Source: Chloroflexota bacterium (GTDB lineage Bacteria; Chloroflexota; UBA11872). From it: 64,000 nucleotides of DNA. The stretch is from NCBI GenBank assembly GCA_022820025.1, contig JAJEGF010000059.1, positions 1-64,000 on the forward strand, given 5' to 3'. The notes under the pieces were generated by a model. It worked only from the letters and a program-made list of their open reading frames with translations. It made no database searches and had not been told where the DNA came from. The first letter of the stretch is position 1, and each line of letters starts with the position of its first letter. A program made the translations under genes and the position numbers. Shown piece after piece: positions 60,304 through 64,000 of the stretch.

Positions 60304-63123
60304 GTGAAGGTTGACGTGACAGTGCTGCCTGGTCTCCTGCTGCTAGCAGCCGAACTCTTGACCTTGGCCGCCGTAGGTTATGTCGTCGCGCGGGCCGCAC
60401 TCCGGCAAACCAATGACGCGCTAGCGCTGGCACAGGGGCTTGTGATTGGGCTGGCGCTGTGGGGGCTTACGGTCAATTTCCTTCTGCACTTGTTTCCCGG
60501 TTTGGCCGGAGCTCTGGCGGGATGGATTGTGGTGCTGTCCGTCGGCATCGGACTGGCCTGGCGCCAGCGCCATGACTTGGCGGTTGCACCGCGAACGATT
60601 GCTGGCTTCGGCCTCGCCGGCACCGCGATCTTCTGGATCGCCCTCGCCAGCCGCCAACTGCTGATCATTCCAGATGAAATCCTGCACACGATGGTTCCCG
60701 CCACCATTCGAGCGGGCGGCTGGCCGCCAACGCTGGGATGGAATCCCGACTTGGCGTTGGCCTATCACCACGGACCAGATCTGCTCGTCGGGCTGTTGAC
60801 TCCCCCGACGGGACCTGACCTGGCGTTCACGACGGAGCTGCTGGGGGCGTACGTCTGGACCGCGCTTGTTCTTCTCACGGCAACGCTGCTCCTGCGACGC
60901 GGCTCATGGGCCGTCACACTGACACTCTTGCCGCTCTTGCTCGCCCATGGCGCGTGGTCCCTCGTCTTCGGCGAGCAGCCCACGCTGCTACAGGTTCCAG
61001 TTCCGGTCGGGATTCCGGAAGCTGGAGTCCGCGCGGCGATTGGCGAAGTCTATTGGCCCGCTGTTGAACTTCCCTGGTCGTCGGAACAGCACGCCGTTCC
61101 GCCCAATATCTGGAAGCCTCAGTTTCCTCTGACCTACGCCCTAGCCTTTGTTGCGCTGGAACGGATCGCTGCCGGCGCCGGACGGACATGGTCGGCGTCG
61201 CTGACGCTCGCGGCCCTCATTGGCTTCTTGGGACTTGTGGACGAAACGGTCGCGCCAGTCGTGCTTATGCTCTGGGTCGTCGTCGAAGCCCACATCGCTT
61301 GGAGAGCGAGCCCGGACCAGCACGATCGCCTCCGAGCAATCCTCCGAGCGGAATCCGGCCCCGTGCTAGCCGCCATTTTGCTAGCGGTCGGTGGGGGGGT
61401 TATCACCGGCGTGCTCACCGAGAGTGCCGGTGCGGGAGAACTGGCGGTTGCGTGGCCGACCGATCCGCGCAGACGAGGTGCAGTCAGCTCAATCCTGTCA
61501 GTTGCCGGAGGGCTCGGACTACTCGGACTTGGGTCCCTCGTAGTAATGACTTGCGCCGTAGTCCTGGCTCGACGCGACCGGTTGATTCTGCTTCTTGCCG
61601 CGAGCTTCGGCGTGTTTTTGACTGCGGCGCTGATTTTGAGATACGAGGCCGCTCCGCACGATCTCGCGCGATTCGACGGGCACGCTCGCAACTTCGCGCT
61701 TCTGGCGCTCATGCTGGCGCTGAGCCAGCGTCTAGCCGGCCTCAAACACCGGTGGCGCTACGCCGCCGTTGTCTTGATCGCGGGACTTGTGACGTGGCCA
61801 ACGGTCGCTGTGCCGGCGCGCAAAATCGGTCTGGCCGTAGGCCATGGTGTCGCGATTTCCAACGCTCAGCCAGGGCCGCGTGAGTTCGGCGTCTGGTACT
61901 GGTGGATGGGAAGAAACGTAATCGAGCGCTTCCCATCCAACCAGATCGCCGCTTGGATCAGTGAGCACACCAGCCCAGACGCGCGGGTGCTGACCCCGAT
62001 TCCCCACGCCATGACGGTTACGACAGGACGGCCGAACGCCTCTGGATTCGCGCAGTTCCTGCATCCACGACCAGCAACAGGTCCCGAATACCTTGACTCC
62101 ATTCGCTATCTGGAACCGGCGGCGATAAAGCGCCTCGGTTTCTCGTACATTCACGCGCCAGACAGTTGGATCGACAGCTTGCCGGACCGCGCCAGACGCT
62201 GGCTGGCTGATCCCGAGCTATTTGAACTGCTGCTGCGCGAGGGTACGCAAACGCTCTATCGAGTACGGCAGGGATTCCTGCAGCTTGATGTGCCACCAAC
62301 TCCGGGTTCCTACGAGGCGTTACGAGAGGCCGTCCCGGACCGGTCCACGGTCTACCTGTCACACGCTAATGGCTCGTTGAACACATTTCGTGCGCTGGCA
62401 GTGCTGCCGCAGGTCCAACTCATGGGCCTGCCTGACGAGGCCGCCCTTCACATCCCAAATCTGCACTTACAAGCGGACGTCCGACCAACTCCGCTCGAGA
62501 ATGAATCCGCTGACTTCGTGGTGACCGCCGCGCAGCTTGGGCCTTCCATGTTTGAGGCGGATGTACGGCACCCGGTCTTTTGGAATGAGGAGATTGCCGT
62601 GTATGCCCCGGGCGGCGCGATCGCGCCCGTTCGGGAGGCTCCGGCGCGGCCCTTCGCGGTTCAAGTGGCGGATGCCCAGGAGAGCGACGGTCGACTCGTC
62701 TTCACCGCAACGCTGACGGAGGCAACCGGCGAAGGCTGGACCGGGCAGGATTGGCTGGTGGTTCCGGCCGACGAATCGCCGTGGGCCCTGCCGCGCATCC
62801 GCCCAACCGATCCAGCCGCGCAATGGTATGCGGGTCAGGCCAGCCCGCGGCCGGGATCGGTCACGCATCGATACGAGTTCGACCCGCAGGCGGTGACCCT
62901 CAGCCTGCGGGACACGTCGTCGGACGCGGTGAAACTGGATGCGTCGGGCGATCGACTGGATCCCGGGATGTGGATCCTGGCGGTGCGGCTCCGCAGCGAA
63001 TATCAGCTTTCTGGCTTTATCCCGGTCGTCAAGGTCGTGGTGGCGGAGTCGGGCAACGTGTCGTATGAGGCTTATGAAGGCAGATACGGAGTCAAGCCTT
63101 CGCCACGACCGTCGGAGCCGTAG
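60304..63123 (+). CDS. large polytopic GT-C-like membrane protein, tandem paralogue 4
   Basis: 939 residues from GTG 60304 (KVDVTVLPGLLLLAAELL), the start that aligns with the other copies; an earlier in-frame start at 60256 adds unrelated residues. Conserved blocks: DEILHTMVPATIRAG, AYHHGPDLLVGLL (the Tyr of YHYG replaced by His), FDGHARNFALLALMLAL, GRPNASGF, YIHAPDSWIDSLPDRARRWL and WTGQDWLVVPADESPWALP. The hydrophobic N-terminal half and soluble C-terminal half match the other copies. It follows copy 3 by about 80 bases, so all four probably form one operon. Confidence 0.8.
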   Translation: MKVDVTVLPGLLLLAAELLTLAAVGYVVARAALRQTNDALALAQGLVIGLALWGLTVNFLLHLFPGLAGALAGWIVVLSVGIGLAWRQRHDLAVAPRTIAGFGLAGTAIFWIALASRQLLIIPDEILHTMVPATIRAGGWPPTLGWNPDLALAYHHGPDLLVGLLTPPTGPDLAFTTELLGAYVWTALVLLTATLLLRRGSWAVTLTLLPLLLAHGAWSLVFGEQPTLLQVPVPVGIPEAGVRAAIGEVYWPAVELPWSSEQHAVPPNIWKPQFPLTYALAFVALERIAAGAGRTWSASLTLAALIGFLGLVDETVAPVVLMLWVVVEAHIAWRASPDQHDRLRAILRAESGPVLAAILLAVGGGVITGVLTESAGAGELAVAWPTDPRRRGAVSSILSVAGGLGLLGLGSLVVMTCAVVLARRDRLILLLAASFGVFLTAALILRYEAAPHDLARFDGHARNFALLALMLALSQRLAGLKHRWRYAAVVLIAGLVTWPTVAVPARKIGLAVGHGVAISNAQPGPREFGVWYWWMGRNVIERFPSNQIAAWISEHTSPDARVLTPIPHAMTVTTGRPNASGFAQFLHPRPATGPEYLDSIRYLEPAAIKRLGFSYIHAPDSWIDSLPDRARRWLADPELFELLLREGTQTLYRVRQGFLQLDVPPTPGSYEALREAVPDRSTVYLSHANGSLNTFRALAVLPQVQLMGLPDEAALHIPNLHLQADVRPTPLENESADFVVTAAQLGPSMFEADVRHPVFWNEEIAVYAPGGAIAPVREAPARPFAVQVADAQESDGRLVFTATLTEATGEGWTGQDWLVVPADESPWALPRIRPTDPAAQWYAGQASPRPGSVTHRYEFDPQAVTLSLRDTSSDAVKLDASGDRLDPGMWILAVRLRSEYQLSGFIPVVKVVVAESGNVSYEAYEGRYGVKPSPRPSEP

Positions 63124-63198
63124 CCGCAGGCGCGTCCCGCCGGCGCGGTGGCCTCCCGAGGCACGGGATGGCCATGCGATCCGCGAATGAGCTTCGGA

Positions 63199-64000
63199 TC
63201 AAATCAACTGCTCGCGCCAGGTCTCCGGCGCGTGCTCGCTTCCGATCTCAAGACTGTCCGGCAAATAGACCGGCTCACGCGCACCTACCTCGCGCGCCCA
63301 GCGCACCATGGCCTCAACACCCTCGCGCAACGAGGTCGTATTGCGGAAACCCAGGATCTGTTCGGCCGCGTCGTGCGCGCAGTAGGCGTTTTTTACCTCC
63401 AGTGGTCGGCCGGGCATGTACTTGGGTTCCAGGCCGGCCGGCCACGGTCCACCGTCAAAGAACACGTCTCGAACGACATCCGCCAGTTGATTGATCGAGA
63501 CGTCCTCCGACGAGCCAACGTTGAAAATGCGGCCGTTGGAGTGGTCGCTGAGGCCACCGTCAACCATCACAGGATTCGTGTCGCCGATGTACGAGTACGC
63601 GCGCCGCTGTTCGCCGTCACCGTAGATGTGGAACGCGCGGCCCCGCAGCAAGGCGTTGATGAAAATCGCCACGACGTTGCGATACGGGTCAGCCAGGTTC
63701 TGGCGCTCGCCGTACACGTTGTGCGGGCGAAAGATGGCGTAGTCAAAGCCGTGGACCGCCGACAGATGCTCCGTGGCGGCCTCCATGGAAGCTTTCATCG
63801 CGGCGTAAACGTCTTCCGGAAGGCGCGACATCGATTCTTCGAACGGCGCCTGCTGCGCGCCGTACACGCTCATCGAACTCACGAGCACGACCTTCGAGAG
63901 TCCGTTGGCGATTGCCGGCACCAGCGTGTTCAGGTATCCGACCACGTTGTTGTCCATCGAACTGAGCGGCGTGAACTGGCTGCGTCCTTCGGTGGCGTCG
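63199..64000 (-). CDS. nucleotide-sugar epimerase/dehydratase (extended SDR), partial
   Basis: The frame is open to the right edge, so the N-terminal Rossmann motif lies outside the window. The visible part starts with GRSQFTPLSSMDNNVVGYLN and includes VSSMSVYGA, a catalytic YAAMK, and RPHNVYGERQNL with YGDGEQRRAYSYIGD, typical of UDP-glucose 4-epimerase-like enzymes. The protein ends at 63199. It converges on the four membrane-protein genes, and its sugar-nucleotide chemistry supports a glycan function for the locus. The exact sugar is unknown. Confidence 0.88.
   Translation of the reverse strand, partial: DATEGRSQFTPLSSMDNNVVGYLNTLVPAIANGLSKVVLVSSMSVYGAQQAPFEESMSRLPEDVYAAMKASMEAATEHLSAVHGFDYAIFRPHNVYGERQNLADPYRNVVAIFINALLRGRAFHIYGDGEQRRAYSYIGDTNPVMVDGGLSDHSNGRIFNVGSSEDVSINQLADVVRDVFFDGGPWPAGLEPKYMPGRPLEVKNAYCAHDAAEQILGFRNTTSLREGVEAMVRWAREVGAREPVYLPDSLEIGSEHAPETWREQLI

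Overview
This is a GC-rich bacterial chromosomal segment with no rRNA, CRISPR array or prophage. The best taxonomic clue is the ABC substrate-binding lipoprotein at 23440-24999: a Tat/lipobox leader followed by a long repetitive Val/Glu/Lys stalk, a style I associate with Chloroflexota. Abundant phytanoyl-CoA dioxygenase (PhyH) genes, Gfo/Idh/MocA oxidoreductases, glycosidase-like propellers and a methyltransferase-containing type I PKS resemble marine or sponge-associated Chloroflexota and Poribacteria. The taxonomic placement is inference, not proof.

0-11.6 kb: a fumarase/aspartase-superfamily lyase, the mutS-mutL operon, and a decaying cobalamin nucleotide-loop locus. In that locus cobT has lost its N-terminus next to palindromic repeats. 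cobS, a cobC-like phosphatase and cobU look intact. A threonine-kinase (PduX-type) fragment is fused to a broken IS481-family transposase. A second, solo IS481 end lies at 1.7 kb.

11.6-25.3 kb: a noncoding, repeat-bearing stretch; a one-domain voltage-gated cation channel with a TLEGW selectivity filter; and a catabolic-looking accessory region. The latter holds a HemL-like aminotransferase, a GNAT, three Gfo/Idh/MocA oxidoreductases, two paralogous PhyH dioxygenases, a sugar epimerase, a family of tiny Tat-lipoproteins (two intact, one broken) and an orphan sugar-type solute-binding lipoprotein.

25.3-42.2 kb: a propeller protein and a cytoplasmic Ntn-hydrolase (penicillin acylase family) lead into a 3463-residue PKS. 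Its domain order is KS-AT-DH-MT-ER-KR-ACP-KS-AT, and the last AT is visibly dead (catalytic Ser and His lost, about 100 residues deleted). A discrete ACP, an Sfp-type phosphopantetheinyl transferase and an alpha/beta hydrolase follow. Together these look like a compact pathway for a reduced, possibly methyl-branched acyl chain.

42.2-48.6 kb: an NCS2 permease fused to a degenerate ATPase-like domain, a DJ-1/PfpI protein, a TIM-barrel isomerase, a third and divergent PhyH, tRNA-Thr(GGT), a BCP peroxiredoxin and an SDR.

49-64 kb: asnB diverges from four tandem paralogues of about 940-1005 residues. They are polytopic membrane proteins with a GT-C-like N-terminal half and a conserved soluble C-terminal half. 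Copy three carries a frameshift and an AT-richer core. A nucleotide-sugar epimerase running off the right edge suggests a surface-glycan locus. These four genes and the KS-AT(dead)/free-ACP arrangement are the most likely places for undescribed biology.
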